This document shows positions 21,990-31,361 of a stretch of DNA of 64,000 bases, piece by piece. Location of the stretch: NCBI RefSeq assembly GCF_021582875.1, contig NZ_CP091138.1, forward strand, positions 744,001 to 808,000. The letters run 5' to 3'. Numbering within the stretch: position 1 is the stretch's first letter; each line of letters opens with the position of its first letter. The notes beneath the pieces were generated by a model. It worked only from the letters and a program-made list of their open reading frames with translations, was not told the origin of the DNA and did not search any database. The translations under genes and the position numbers were made by a program. The DNA comes from Microbacterium sp. KUDC0406 (GTDB taxonomy: Bacteria; Actinomycetota; Actinomycetes; Actinomycetales; Microbacteriaceae).

Positions 21990-22919
21990 GTGGAAGACGA
22001 GCTGCTGATGGTGCGTGTCGCCGAACTGACCTACGACGAGGGCAAGACCCAGGACGAGGTCGGCGCGCTGCTCGGCATCTCCCGGTGGAAGGCCGGCCGC
22101 CTGCTCGTGCAGGCCCGGGAGCGCGGCATCGTGCGCATCGAGATCGTGCACCCGCGTGCCCGGCGTCTCGGCCTGGAGCGTGCGCTGTGCGAGCGGTTCG
22201 GCCTGACCGACGCGATCGTCGCCCCGGCATCCGACGGTCAGGAGCTCGAGCGCGTGGCGCAGGCCGCCGCCGACTACCTGACAGCTCTCCGCCCGGTGCC
22301 CCGCACCCTCGCCGTGAGCTGGGGGCGCACCCTGACCGCGGTCGCCGATGCGCTGCCCGAGGGGTGGAGCCGCGGCGTCACCGTCGTGCAGACCAACGGG
22401 GGAGTGACCGTCAACCGCCGTTCCGGCAACGCGGCATCCCTGGCCTCCACGATCGCTCAGCGGGGAGGAGGCCACGCGGTGCTGCTGCCGAGCCCCGCGA
22501 TCCTCGAGCGCGTCGAGACCAAGCGGGCCATCGAGGCCGACCGCACCGTCGGCGGCATCCTCGAGCAAGCCGCCAACGCTCAGACCTACCTGTTCACCGC
22601 CGGCGCCTGCGACCCGGCATCCGCACACGTCGAGAACGGCTACCTGACCGAGGACGACATCGCTGAACTCGCGCGTCGCGGCGCGGTCGGCGACGTGCTG
22701 GGCCGCTACATCGACGCCGACGGCAACATCGTCGACCCGCAGCTCGACGAGCGGACCGTCGGCATCGACCTGGATCGGCTGCGCGCGGCCGACCGGGCGA
22801 TCTTCGTCTCGGCGGGAGAGACGAAGCACGACATCGCGCGTACAGTCGTCAGCACCGGGCTGTGCACCGTGCTGGTGACGGATGAGACCTCTGCCCGAGC
22901 CCTCTTGGAGGAAAAGTGA
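21990..22919 (+). CDS. SorC/DeoR-type sugar-binding transcriptional regulator
   Basis: 309 residues. N-terminal helix-turn-helix (TQDEVGALLGISRWKAGRLL, residues about 18-37) followed by a sugar-isomerase-like effector domain (AVSWGRTLTAVAD, VVQTNGGVTV, GYLTEDDIAELARRGAVGD). This architecture binds phosphorylated sugars. It lies directly upstream of deoC and overlaps its start by GTGA, so it most likely senses deoxyribose-5-phosphate and controls this operon. GTG start behind GAAGGGAGG. Confidence 0.88.
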   Translation: MEDELLMVRVAELTYDEGKTQDEVGALLGISRWKAGRLLVQARERGIVRIEIVHPRARRLGLERALCERFGLTDAIVAPASDGQELERVAQAAADYLTALRPVPRTLAVSWGRTLTAVADALPEGWSRGVTVVQTNGGVTVNRRSGNAASLASTIAQRGGGHAVLLPSPAILERVETKRAIEADRTVGGILEQAANAQTYLFTAGACDPASAHVENGYLTEDDIAELARRGAVGDVLGRYIDADGNIVDPQLDERTVGIDLDRLRAADRAIFVSAGETKHDIARTVVSTGLCTVLVTDETSARALLEEK

Positions 22920-23932
22920 CCACGACCGACCTGAGTACGAGAGACGTGGGCCGCCGCACGGCTGTCGACGTGCTGGGCGCCGAGCCCGACGACGCAACCC
23001 TGCGGCGCTTCCTGCACGGCCTTCCCGGAGTGGACGCCGTCGGCCTGGAGCAGCGTGCGGCGGGCCTCGCGACCCGTTCGATCAAGACGACATCGAAGGC
23101 CTGGGCGCTCGACAAGATCATCTCGCTGATCGACCTGACCACCCTCGAGGGCGCCGACACGGCCGGAAAGGTCCGCTCGCTCGTCTCGAAGGCGAAGACA
23201 CCGGATGCCGCAGACCCGAGCACTCCGCGCGTGGCTGCCGTGTGCGTCTACGGCGACATGGTGCCGCACGCGATCGGGGCGCTCGGCGACGCGCACGGCG
23301 ACCCCGACGACGGGTTGATCTCGGTCGCCGCCGTCGCCACCGCGTTCCCGTCCGGCCGCGCGTCGCTCGAGGTCAAGCTGGCCGACACCGCAGACGCGGT
23401 CGCCGCCGGCGCCGACGAGATCGACATGGTCATCGACCGCGGCGCTTTCCTCTCCGGCCACTACGGCCTCGTCTTCGACCAGATCGCCCGCGTGAAGGAG
23501 GCCTGCCGTCGCCCCGACGGCAGCCACGCCTCGCTCAAGGTCATCATGGAGACCGGCGAGCTGAACACCTACGACAACATCAAGCGCGCGTCGTGGCTGT
23601 CGATCCTCGCCGGCGGCGACTTCATCAAGACCTCGACCGGCAAGGTGCAGCCGGCCGCCACGCTGCCCACCACCCTGCTCATGCTCGAGACGGTGCGGGA
23701 CTGGCATCGGGCCACGGGAGAGAAGATCGGCGTGAAGCCCGCCGGCGGCATCCGCTCGTCGAAGGATGCCGTGCGCTACCTCGTCACCGTCGCCGAGACG
23801 GCAGGCGAGGAATGGCTGCAGCCGCACCTGTTCCGTTTCGGCGCCTCCAGCCTTCTCAACGATGTGCTGCTGCAGCGTCAGAAACTGACCACCGGCCATT
23901 ACTCCGGCCCGGACTACGTCACCATCGACTGA
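22916..23932 (+). CDS. deoC: deoxyribose-phosphate aldolase
   Basis: 338 residues, the longer form of the family. Class I aldolase splitting 2-deoxyribose-5-phosphate into acetaldehyde and glyceraldehyde-3-phosphate. The Schiff-base Lys is in FIKTSTGK; a second active-site Lys is in IGVKPAGGIRS; VAAVCVYGDMVPHA and EIDMVIDRGAFLSG are family segments. The GTG start overlaps the regulator stop. A dispersed repeat begins on the base after the stop codon. Confidence 0.95.
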   Translation: MTTTDLSTRDVGRRTAVDVLGAEPDDATLRRFLHGLPGVDAVGLEQRAAGLATRSIKTTSKAWALDKIISLIDLTTLEGADTAGKVRSLVSKAKTPDAADPSTPRVAAVCVYGDMVPHAIGALGDAHGDPDDGLISVAAVATAFPSGRASLEVKLADTADAVAAGADEIDMVIDRGAFLSGHYGLVFDQIARVKEACRRPDGSHASLKVIMETGELNTYDNIKRASWLSILAGGDFIKTSTGKVQPAATLPTTLLMLETVRDWHRATGEKIGVKPAGGIRSSKDAVRYLVTVAETAGEEWLQPHLFRFGASSLLNDVLLQRQKLTTGHYSGPDYVTID

Positions 23933-23956
23933 CACTTCGACAAGCTCAGTGACCCA
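23933..23956 (+). repeat. dispersed repeat, type A, between deoC and aldehyde dehydrogenase
   Basis: CACTTCGACAAGCTCAGTGA followed by CCCA. It starts directly after the deoC stop and ends 10 bases before the next ATG, so it forms nearly the whole intergenic gap and may supply part of the ribosome-binding region (AAGGAA). Confidence 0.75.
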
Positions 23957-23966
23957 AGGAATCAAT

Positions 23967-25472
23967 ATGACATTTCTGGAATACGCTCCGGCGCCCGAGT
24001 CGAAGGCGATCCTGAACCTGCGCGACAGCTACGGGCTGTTCATCGACGGCGAGTTCACCGACGGCGGAGGCAAGAGCTTCGTCACGATCTCACCGGCCGA
24101 CGAGAGCCGCATCGCCGAGATCGCCGCCGCCGACGAGCACGACGTCGACCGCGCCGTGGCCGCCGCGCGCCGTGCCTACGAGAAGACCTGGTCGAAGATG
24201 AGCGGACGGGACAGAGGCAAGTACCTGTTCCGCATCGCCCGTCTCGTGCAGGAGCGCGCCCGCGAGCTCGCCGTGGCCGAGAGCCTCGACAACGGCAAGC
24301 CGATCAAGGAGAGCCGCGACGTCGACGTGCCGCTGGTCGCGTCCTGGTTCTTCTACTACGCCGGCTGGGCGGACAAGCTGGACTACGCCGGGCTGGGCGC
24401 GAACCCCAGGGCGCTGGGTGTCGCAGGACAGATCATCCCGTGGAACTTCCCGCTGCTGATGCTGGCCTGGAAGCTCGCGCCGGCCCTGGCCGCAGGCAAC
24501 ACCGTGGTGCTGAAGCCGGCCGAGACCACGCCGCTGACGGCTCTGATCTTCGCCGAGATCCTGCAGCAGGCCGACCTGCCCGCCGGCGTGGTCAACATCG
24601 TGACCGGCGCCGGTGCCACCGGCGCAACGCTCGTGCGGCATCCCGATGTCGACAAGGTGGCGTTCACCGGATCCACCGGTGTGGGACGTGACATCGCCAA
24701 GGCGGTCGCCGGCACGCACAAGAAGGTCACGCTCGAGCTCGGCGGCAAGGCGGCGAACATCGTGTTCGACGACGCGCCGATCGACCAGGCCGTCGAAGGC
24801 ATCGTGAACGGCATCTTCTTCAACCAGGGACACGTGTGCTGCGCCGGCAGCCGCCTGCTGGTGCAGGAGTCGATCCACGACGAGGTCGTCGACCGGCTCA
24901 AGCACCGACTGTCCACGCTGCGCCTGGGGGACCCGCTCGACAAGAACACCGACATCGGCGCGATCAACTCCGCGGCGCAGCTGGCCCGCATCCGCGAGCT
25001 GAGCGACATCGGCGAGGCCGAGGGCGCCGAGCGGTGGACGGCGGACTGCGCCATCCCCGAGAAGGGTTTCTGGTTCGCGCCGACGATCTTCACCGGCGTC
25101 GAGGCCTCGCATCGGATCGCCCGCGACGAGGTGTTCGGCCCCGTCCTGTCGGTGCTCACCTTCCGCACCCCGGCCGAGGCGATCGCCAAGGCCAACAACA
25201 CGCCGTACGGCCTGTCGGCCGGCATCTGGAGTGACAAGGGCTCCCGCATCCTCGCCGTCGCCGACCGGCTGCGCGCCGGCGTGGTGTGGGCGAACACCTT
25301 CAACCGCTTCGACCCGTCGAGTCCGTTCGGCGGATACAAGGAGTCGGGATACGGCCGTGAGGGCGGCCGGCACGGCCTGACCGCCTACCTGAAGGGAGCG
25401 ACCGCTTCTCCGGTCGTTGAGCGAGCGCAGCGAGACGAGACGCGTTCGCTGAAGAAGGGAGCCTCCGCATGA
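23967..25472 (+). CDS. aldehyde dehydrogenase of the deoxyribose operon
   Basis: 501 residues. NAD(P)-dependent oxidation of an aldehyde to the acid. Cofactor site: IPWNFPLLM and FTGSTGVGRD; catalytic Glu in LELGGKAAN; catalytic Cys in GHVCCAGSRL. I chose the ATG at 23967 (MTFLEYAP). Next to deoC the likely substrate is acetaldehyde. The C-terminal 20 residues (after LKGATAS) come from a type B dispersed repeat. The stop overlaps the start of the next gene, which is a second aldehyde-dehydrogenase-like protein. Confidence 0.92.
   Translation: MTFLEYAPAPESKAILNLRDSYGLFIDGEFTDGGGKSFVTISPADESRIAEIAAADEHDVDRAVAAARRAYEKTWSKMSGRDRGKYLFRIARLVQERARELAVAESLDNGKPIKESRDVDVPLVASWFFYYAGWADKLDYAGLGANPRALGVAGQIIPWNFPLLMLAWKLAPALAAGNTVVLKPAETTPLTALIFAEILQQADLPAGVVNIVTGAGATGATLVRHPDVDKVAFTGSTGVGRDIAKAVAGTHKKVTLELGGKAANIVFDDAPIDQAVEGIVNGIFFNQGHVCCAGSRLLVQESIHDEVVDRLKHRLSTLRLGDPLDKNTDIGAINSAAQLARIRELSDIGEAEGAERWTADCAIPEKGFWFAPTIFTGVEASHRIARDEVFGPVLSVLTFRTPAEAIAKANNTPYGLSAGIWSDKGSRILAVADRLRAGVVWANTFNRFDPSSPFGGYKESGYGREGGRHGLTAYLKGATASPVVERAQRDETRSLKKGASA
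25412..25442 (+). repeat. dispersed repeat, type B, in 3' end of aldehyde dehydrogenase
   Basis: GGTCGTTGAGCGAGCGCAGC followed by GAGACGAGACG, nearly identical to the copy at 9824-9854. It is read as VVERAQRDETR, the same frame as in uvrC. Confidence 0.75.
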
Positions 25473-26332
25473 GCAAGCGGCTGACGATTCCGAAGACCTA
25501 CAAGCTCGCCATCGGCGGTGCGTTCCCGCGCAGCGAGTCCGGTCGCACGTACGAGGTGCTCTCGAAGAAGGGCGACTTCCTCGCGAACGCGGCGAAGGCC
25601 TCGCGCAAGGACGCCAGGGATGCCGTCGTCGCCGCGCGCTCGGCGGTGAAGGGCTGGTCGGGCGCCACGGCGTACAACCGCGGGCAGGTTCTCTATCGCG
25701 TGGCCGAGATCCTCGAGGGGCGCAGAGCCCAGTTCGTGGATGAGATCTCCGCGCAGGAAGGCGTCTCCGTGGCCGCCGCCGGCGCACAGGTGGATGCCGC
25801 GATCGACCTCTGGGTCTGGTACGCCGGCTGGTGTGACAAGTACGCGCAGGTCACGGGCAACGCGAACCCGGTGGCGGGTCCGTACTTCAACATCTCCGTC
25901 CCCGAGCCCACGGGAGTCGTCGCGATCGTCGCCCCGCAGGACACCGCGCTGCTCGGTCTGGTGTCGGTGGTCGCGCCGGCACTGGTCACCGGCAACAGCG
26001 TCGTGGTGATCGCGAGCGAGCGGCATCCGCTCTCCGCGATCAGCCTCGCCGAGGTGCTCGCGACCAGCGACGTCCCCGGGGGTGTCGTGAACGTGCTGAC
26101 CGGTTCGCCGGCCGAGATCGCGCCGTGGCTGGCCTCGCACGCCGACGTCAACGCCCTCGACCTGGCGGGCGCCGGTGAGCTGAACTGGATCGACCTCGAG
26201 ATCGATGCGGCCGAGACGCTCAAGCGGGTGCTCTCGCCGGTTCCCGGCACGGATGCCGTGGGCGCATCGCTCGAGCGGATCACCGCATTCGTCGAGACGA
26301 AGACGGTCTGGCACACCAAGAGCATGGTCTGA
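25469..26332 (+). CDS. short aldehyde dehydrogenase-like protein lacking the catalytic domain
   Basis: 287 residues, a little over half of a normal aldehyde dehydrogenase. It keeps the N-terminal cofactor-domain features (VSVPEPTGVVAIVAPQD, ALVTGNSVVVIASE). It ends after a divergent FTGS-like region and has no GGK Glu motif and no catalytic Cys. There is no frameshift or trace of a lost 3' half, and the start overlaps the previous stop, so it looks like a stable partner of the full enzyme. A structural or regulatory role in a mixed oligomer is my inference. Confidence 0.8.
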   Translation: MSKRLTIPKTYKLAIGGAFPRSESGRTYEVLSKKGDFLANAAKASRKDARDAVVAARSAVKGWSGATAYNRGQVLYRVAEILEGRRAQFVDEISAQEGVSVAAAGAQVDAAIDLWVWYAGWCDKYAQVTGNANPVAGPYFNISVPEPTGVVAIVAPQDTALLGLVSVVAPALVTGNSVVVIASERHPLSAISLAEVLATSDVPGGVVNVLTGSPAEIAPWLASHADVNALDLAGAGELNWIDLEIDAAETLKRVLSPVPGTDAVGASLERITAFVETKTVWHTKSMV

Positions 26333-26351
26333 GACGACGCACGACGTCAGA

Positions 26352-26385
26352 CGGCGGCCCCGGGAGATTCCTTCCGGGGCCGCCG
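26352..26385. terminator. bidirectional hairpin between the deo operon and the PucR gene
   Basis: Perfect 12-bp stem CGGCGGCCCCGG / CCGGGGCCGCCG with a GAGATTCCTT loop, between convergent genes ending at 26332 and 26436. Confidence 0.75.
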
Positions 26386-26435
26386 ACGTCCGCCGGCGCT
26401 GAGCCGAAGTGCGAGACGCTGCCGGCCGGGTCGGT

Positions 26436-27609
26436 TCAGGCCAGCAGCCGGGTCGCGCGGAGTGCGGCGTACAGCTCGGCCGAGTCCGCGGGAACAGAGA
26501 CCGACCGGCCGGTGAGCTCGGCGATCCGTCCCAGCCGGTATCCCACCGTGTTGCGGTGGCAGTGCAGCCGGGCTGCGGCCTCGGCGGTCGAGCCGTTCGC
26601 GGCGAACCAGGTCTCCAGGGTTTCCAGCAGCAGACCCCCGTCTGCATGCGCGCGCACGGGGCCGAGCACCTGAGAGCCGAGCTCTTCTGCGGCGGCGACG
26701 CCGGCGGCCAGCAGCACGTCCAACGGCGCATCGTCATAGGCGCGTGCTCCTGTCGCCCGACGCGGCAGGCACGCCAGCGCCAGCCGTGCCTGCTCGAGCG
26801 CTCGCGCGCCGTCGACGATCTCTGCGAACGTCCTGCTGATCCCGACCCTTGACACCGCGATCGCAGCCAGCAGGGGGTCCAAGTCCGGCGGCATCCTGAG
26901 TCGTGTCGAGCGCGACGATGCCGACGTGCTCCGTGCTCCACACCGACCATGCCGAGACGAGTCCGCGCTGACGCAGACGCTGTTCGACTCCCGGCAGCGG
27001 ATCCGCGCCGCTGGGCGTGCGCTCCGCCGCGATGACCGCGTACCGCGCGTCCTCGGGCAGCCCGAGCCCGCGCAGCGCCGCACCGGCGTCCCTGGCCGGC
27101 GTGTTCTCGTCCAGCAGAGCGAGCATCAGCACGCCGCGCCGATTCTCATCCCGGCGGTCGCGGGCTTCGACGACGTCGCGGTAGGCGTCGGCCGCGGCAT
27201 TGGAGAACCGGTCGATCACGCCCCAGACATCCGACGACGCGCGCAGCAGCAGTTCGGTGCGATCGGTGGACACCGAGAACTCCACCACCTGTTCCCAGAG
27301 GGTGATCCCGGCGATCCGGTAGGCGTGCAGCAGGCCCTCGAGCGGTACGGAGTGCTCAGCCTTCTCCCGCCCGGCCTCGCGCGCGGCATCCAGGGACTCC
27401 TCGCCGCCCGACATCGTCTGCAGCAGCGCGTCGACGTTGATCTCGACGATATGACGCAGCAGCTCCGCCGAGATCCTCGCTCCCACATAGGCCTCCTCCT
27501 CGGCGAGGATCTGCTCGAGAATGCGGTCGGTGAGCTGCCCGACCGAATCGTGGAGTCCGGCGAAGAGAGCGGATGCGGCGGGGAGGGCGAGAACAGCGCT
27601 GTTCGTCAT
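26436..27609 (-). CDS. PucR family transcriptional regulator, one frameshift
   Basis: About 390 residues from the ATG at 27609 ([10 protein letters not shown]). The C-terminal PucR helix-turn-helix is clear: [23 protein letters not shown] followed by [12 protein letters not shown]. The N-terminal half is helical and the middle resembles the GGDEF-like PucR domain. The frame changes near 26890 on the minus strand, explained by one extra base. It is divergent from an aldehyde dehydrogenase and GMC oxidoreductase pair and probably activates them in response to a substrate. Confidence 0.85.
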
Positions 27610-27642
27610 GCAGCGATCGTAGTCCTCCTCGGAACCGTTGTG

Positions 27643-27658
27643 TTGTGCTGGAGCACAA
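27643..27658. promoter_or_regulatory. candidate PucR operator
   Basis: TTGTGCTGGAGCACAA is a perfect palindrome (7-bp arms, GG centre) in the 132-bp gap between the divergent PucR and aldehyde dehydrogenase genes. A second inverted repeat, AGTCTC...GAGACT (27699-27719), lies nearer the dehydrogenase start. Confidence 0.5.
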
Positions 27659-27741
27659 GATCGCGGGCGCAGGTCGGGGCGTGCGCACATTGCACGCAGT
27701 CTCACGGATGTCGAGACTGGATTCACGATCAAGGGAGATCC

Positions 27742-29496
27742 ATGAGCACCGTCACACCCGAGTCGCCGTCGGCCACCGCGAACCAGGCCGAGATCGACGA
27801 CAATGAGCGCATCGCGCTCGACAAGGCGATCGACGTCCTCCGTGCCGGGGAGCAGACCTGGGCCGGTCTGTCGCTCGCGGACCGAGCCGCGCTGCTGATG
27901 CAGGTGCACAGCCGCGTCGCCGCGGCATCCGAGGAATGGGCCATGACCGCCGCCAGGATCAAGCGGCTGCCCGCCGACTCGCCGCTCGTCGGCGAGGAAT
28001 GGATCTCCGGACCCTATCCGGTGCTCACCGGGCTGGGCGTGCTCGCCGCGTCGCTCACCGCGATGGCGGAGGGGCGGAGCCCGGTTGCCGATGCGCGCCT
28101 GCGTACCGCGGCCGGCGGGCGCGTGGCGGTGCCCGTGCTGCCGCACAACCCCTACGAGGCTCTGCTCATGCACGGCTTCCACGCCGAAGTCTGGATGCAG
28201 CCGGGCATCTCCGCCAGGCAGGTCGTCGCGGAGGCGGGTCTCGCCGCGAAGCACCCGGAGCGCACGAACGGCATCGGACTCGTGCTCGGTGCGGGCAACA
28301 TCACCTCGATCGCGCCGCTCGACGCGCTCTACGAGCTGGTCGCGAACAACCGCGTCGTGCTGCTCAAGCTCAACCCGGTCATGCGCGAACTGGAGGCCGT
28401 CTACCGCACGGCATTCGCGCCCCTGATCGACCTGGGCGTGCTGCAGACCGTGCAGGGCGGCGCCGCCGCAGGCGCCTATCTGACCGCGCATCCCGACATC
28501 GCCCACATCCACATCACGGGCAGTGCCATCACCCACGACGTCATCGTCTACGGTCCCGGCGAGGACGGTCGCGCGCGAAAGGCGGCCGGCACTCCACTTC
28601 TGGACAAGCCGATCACCAGCGAGCTCGGGGGTGTCGCGCCCGTGATCGTCGTCCCCGGCCAGTGGTCGAAGAAGGACCTCGAGTACCAGGCCGCGCACAT
28701 CGCCACGATGCGGCTGCACAACGGCGGCTACAACTGCATCGCCGGACAGGTCGTGATCATCAGTGCGGACTGGGCCCAGAAGGACGACTTCCTCGCCGCG
28801 CTGCGCGCGGCCTTCGACCGCGCTCCGGCGCGCCCGGCATGGTATCCGGGCAGCGACGATCGCCTCGCCGGTGCACTCGCCTCGTACCCGGGCGCCGCGA
28901 GGCTGGGTGAGGGCGGATGCCGCCTGCTGGTCGAGACGGAGGCGGCGGAGGCAGCGGCGCTGGAGAACACCGAGTACTTCTCCCCGGTGCTCGGCGTGGT
29001 GCAGCTGCACGGCGGCGGTGCGCGGTTCTTGGAGGACGCCGTCGCACATGCCAACGAGAGGCTCACCGGCACACTCGGCGCGAACGTGCTCGTCGACCCT
29101 CGGGCGCGCAAGGCCATGGGGGATCGCTTCGACGAGCTGATCGCCGACCTGCGCTACGGCACCGTGGCGATCAATGCGTGGACCGGCGTGGGGTTCCTCA
29201 CCGCAGCAGCCACCTGGGGCGCCTTCCCCGGACACACCCTGGAGGACATCCAGTCCGGTCGTGGAGTGGTCCACAACGCCCTGCTGCTGGAGGGCACGGA
29301 GCGCACGGTCGTCACCGGGCCGTTCCGGCCCTTCCCGCGGTCGGTCATGCACGGCGAGTTCGCGCTGTTCCCGACCCCGCCGTGGTTCGTCACCGCGCGA
29401 AGCGCCGCGCTCACCGGGCGACGGCTCGCCGGATTCGCCGCACACCCGAGCTGGGGCAGCATGCCCGCGGTGTTCGCCGCGGCGTTCCGCGCCTGA
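27742..29496 (+). CDS. aldehyde dehydrogenase family protein, long form
   Basis: 584 residues. Aldehyde dehydrogenase fold with catalytic Cys in [10 protein letters not shown] and catalytic Glu in SELGGVAPV; cofactor-site segments [13 protein letters not shown] and [10 protein letters not shown] are unlike those of the deo-operon enzyme. The protein is about 90 residues longer than classic members, with an N-terminal helical extension. Start ATG at 27742 behind AAGGGAGAT. It is followed after 35 bp by a GMC oxidoreductase, so the two may oxidise an alcohol stepwise to an acid. The substrate is unknown. Confidence 0.88.
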   Translation: MSTVTPESPSATANQAEIDDNERIALDKAIDVLRAGEQTWAGLSLADRAALLMQVHSRVAAASEEWAMTAARIKRLPADSPLVGEEWISGPYPVLTGLGVLAASLTAMAEGRSPVADARLRTAAGGRVAVPVLPHNPYEALLMHGFHAEVWMQPGISARQVVAEAGLAAKHPERTNGIGLVLGAGNITSIAPLDALYELVANNRVVLLKLNPVMRELEAVYRTAFAPLIDLGVLQTVQGGAAAGAYLTAHPDIAHIHITGSAITHDVIVYGPGEDGRARKAAGTPLLDKPITSELGGVAPVIVVPGQWSKKDLEYQAAHIATMRLHNGGYNCIAGQVVIISADWAQKDDFLAALRAAFDRAPARPAWYPGSDDRLAGALASYPGAARLGEGGCRLLVETEAAEAAALENTEYFSPVLGVVQLHGGGARFLEDAVAHANERLTGTLGANVLVDPRARKAMGDRFDELIADLRYGTVAINAWTGVGFLTAAATWGAFPGHTLEDIQSGRGVVHNALLLEGTERTVVTGPFRPFPRSVMHGEFALFPTPPWFVTARSAALTGRRLAGFAAHPSWGSMPAVFAAAFRA

Positions 29497-29531
29497 CAGC
29501 ATCCCCGACATCCGACACGAGGAACGAGACC

Positions 29532-31184
29532 ATGAACGACAACACCTACGACTACGTCGTCGTCGGCGCAGGCTCCGCCGGAGCGGCGGTGGCCGCCCGG
29601 CTCAGCGAGGATCCGGCTGCACGAGTTCTGCTGCTCGAGGCCGGCCCGGAGGACAAGAAGACCGAGGTGCACATCCCCGCCGCGTTCTCGAAGCTGTTCA
29701 AGTCGGACGTCGACTGGAACTACGAGACCGAGCCGCAGCCCGAGCTGGGCGGACGCCGGGTCTACTGGCCGAGGGGCAAGGTACTCGGCGGCTCATCGTC
29801 GATGAACGCGATGATGTGGGTTCGCGGCTTCCCGGAGGACTACGACGAATGGGGCGCCGCCGCAGGCGAGGAGTGGTCCTGGAAGGGGCTGCGGAAGTAC
29901 TTCGACCGTGTCGAGAACGTCGACTCCGCGATCGCACGGGACAACGAGACCGAGACGGGCCGCGCCGGTGCGATCCGCATCGAGGAGCAGCGCAGCCCCC
30001 GCCCGCACACCGAGGCGTTCATCGACGCCGCCGGCCAGACGGGCATCCCGCGAGTGCCGGCGAACGGCAGTGATCAGCGCGGAATGAGCCGCACCCTGGT
30101 CAGTCAGCGCAAGGGCTCGCGGTTCAGCACAGTGAACGGTTACCTGAAGGCGGCGCGCAAGCGCCCGAACCTCGTGATCGCGACCGACGCCCAGGCGACC
30201 CGCGTGATCTTCGAGGGCACAGGAGCGGTCGGCGTCGAGTACGCGCAGGGCGGCGTCTCCCGACGGGCGAACGCGGCCCGCGAGGTGATCCTCTCCGGCG
30301 GCGCGATCAACACGCCGCAGCTGCTCATGCTCTCGGGCGTCGGCGACCGTGCGGAGCTCGCGCAACACGGCATCCCGGTCGTCGCGCACAGTCCCGAGGT
30401 CGGCAAGAACCTTCGCGACCACCTGCTCACCGGCCTGGCCGTTGGTGCGAAGGAGGACACCCTCTACACGGCGGAGAAGCCGGGGCAGCTCGTGGACTAC
30501 CTGGTGCGGCACCGCGGCATGCTCACCTCGAACGTCGGCGAGGCCTACGGGTTCGTCTCCTCGCAACCGGGGATGACGTCACCCGATCTCGAGCTGATCT
30601 TCGCTCCCGTCGCCTTCATCGGGGAGGGACTGGTCGCGCACGACGGACACGCTGTGACGGTCGGCGTCATCCTGGTGCGGCCGGAGAGTCATGGCGAGAT
30701 CACTCTGGCGAGCGCGGATCCGTTCACGAAGCCGCTGATCGACCCGAAGTATCTGAGCGACCCCGAGGGACGGGACAGGGCGGCGATCATGGCGGGGCTC
30801 GCGACGTGTGAGGACATCCTGGCGGCGCCCGCGCTGAAGAGCAGGACGACGGGCGCGTTCATCCAGCCGGCCGGTGCCGAGCGGATGGACCGTGCCGAGC
30901 GCGACGCGTTGGCGCTGGAGTGCCATTCCCAGACCCTGTACCACCCGGTGGGCACCGCCCGGATGGGGACGGATGCGGGAGCGGTCGTCGACGAGCGGCT
31001 GCGTGTGCGCGGCGTCACGGGGCTGCGGGTCGCGGATGCCTCCATCATGCCGTCGATCATCCGCGGGCACACCAACGCGCCCTCGATCGTGATCGGTGAG
31101 AAGGCGGCGGACCTGATCCGCGAGGATCGTGCCGCGGCCGCGCCGCAGACCCGTGCCGCGCGGCGAACGGAGCACGCCGGCTGA
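29532..31184 (+). CDS. GMC family FAD-dependent oxidoreductase
   Basis: 550 residues. FAD site at the N-terminus: [20 protein letters not shown] with a later LLLEAG. GMC signatures: [20 protein letters not shown] and [15 protein letters not shown]. Catalytic His in [16 protein letters not shown] and a second polar residue in GHTNAPS. It resembles choline and alcohol dehydrogenases, but the substrate cannot be assigned. It pairs with the upstream aldehyde dehydrogenase and the divergent PucR regulator. Start ATG at 29532 behind CGAGGAACGAG. Confidence 0.9.
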   Translation: MNDNTYDYVVVGAGSAGAAVAARLSEDPAARVLLLEAGPEDKKTEVHIPAAFSKLFKSDVDWNYETEPQPELGGRRVYWPRGKVLGGSSSMNAMMWVRGFPEDYDEWGAAAGEEWSWKGLRKYFDRVENVDSAIARDNETETGRAGAIRIEEQRSPRPHTEAFIDAAGQTGIPRVPANGSDQRGMSRTLVSQRKGSRFSTVNGYLKAARKRPNLVIATDAQATRVIFEGTGAVGVEYAQGGVSRRANAAREVILSGGAINTPQLLMLSGVGDRAELAQHGIPVVAHSPEVGKNLRDHLLTGLAVGAKEDTLYTAEKPGQLVDYLVRHRGMLTSNVGEAYGFVSSQPGMTSPDLELIFAPVAFIGEGLVAHDGHAVTVGVILVRPESHGEITLASADPFTKPLIDPKYLSDPEGRDRAAIMAGLATCEDILAAPALKSRTTGAFIQPAGAERMDRAERDALALECHSQTLYHPVGTARMGTDAGAVVDERLRVRGVTGLRVADASIMPSIIRGHTNAPSIVIGEKAADLIREDRAAAAPQTRAARRTEHAG

Positions 31185-31199
31185 CCTGCGGACACCCGG

Positions 31200-31241
31200 A
31201 GCGGGGTGGTCGTGCGCATCCACGCGTGCGGCCGCCCCGCT
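31200..31241 (+). terminator. hairpin after the GMC gene
   Basis: Stem AGCGGGGTGGTCG / CGGCCGCCCCGCT (two G-U pairs) with a loop of about 16 bases, 15 bases after the GMC stop. Confidence 0.55.
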
Positions 31242-31302
31242 TCGCGCCGCATCTCGGCGACACCGGGGCGTTCCAATGCGGCCCGGTGTCGGCGGCGGCG
31301 GT

Positions 31303-31308
31303 TAGGCT
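31303..31308 (+). promoter_or_regulatory. -10 box upstream of clpX
   Basis: TAGGCT 54 bases before the clpX ATG. The leader would contain GAGGAGGAAG, a strong ribosome-binding site. Confidence 0.45.
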
Positions 31309-31361
31309 CGTTCTGTGGCTTTCCGGAGCCCCCGGACTGAAACGCCTCGAGGAGGAAGCAC

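Noticed and set aside
21681..21990. Small open frames in the gap after clpP2
   Set aside because: They read as repeat-derived Arg/Gly/Ala sequence in several frames, without a ribosome-binding site or conserved pattern.
26734..29511. Minus-strand open frame of 925 codons
   Set aside because: Only its last part (from 27609 down) is the PucR gene. The rest is antisense to a convincing aldehyde dehydrogenase and reads as His/Arg/Gly-rich shadow sequence.
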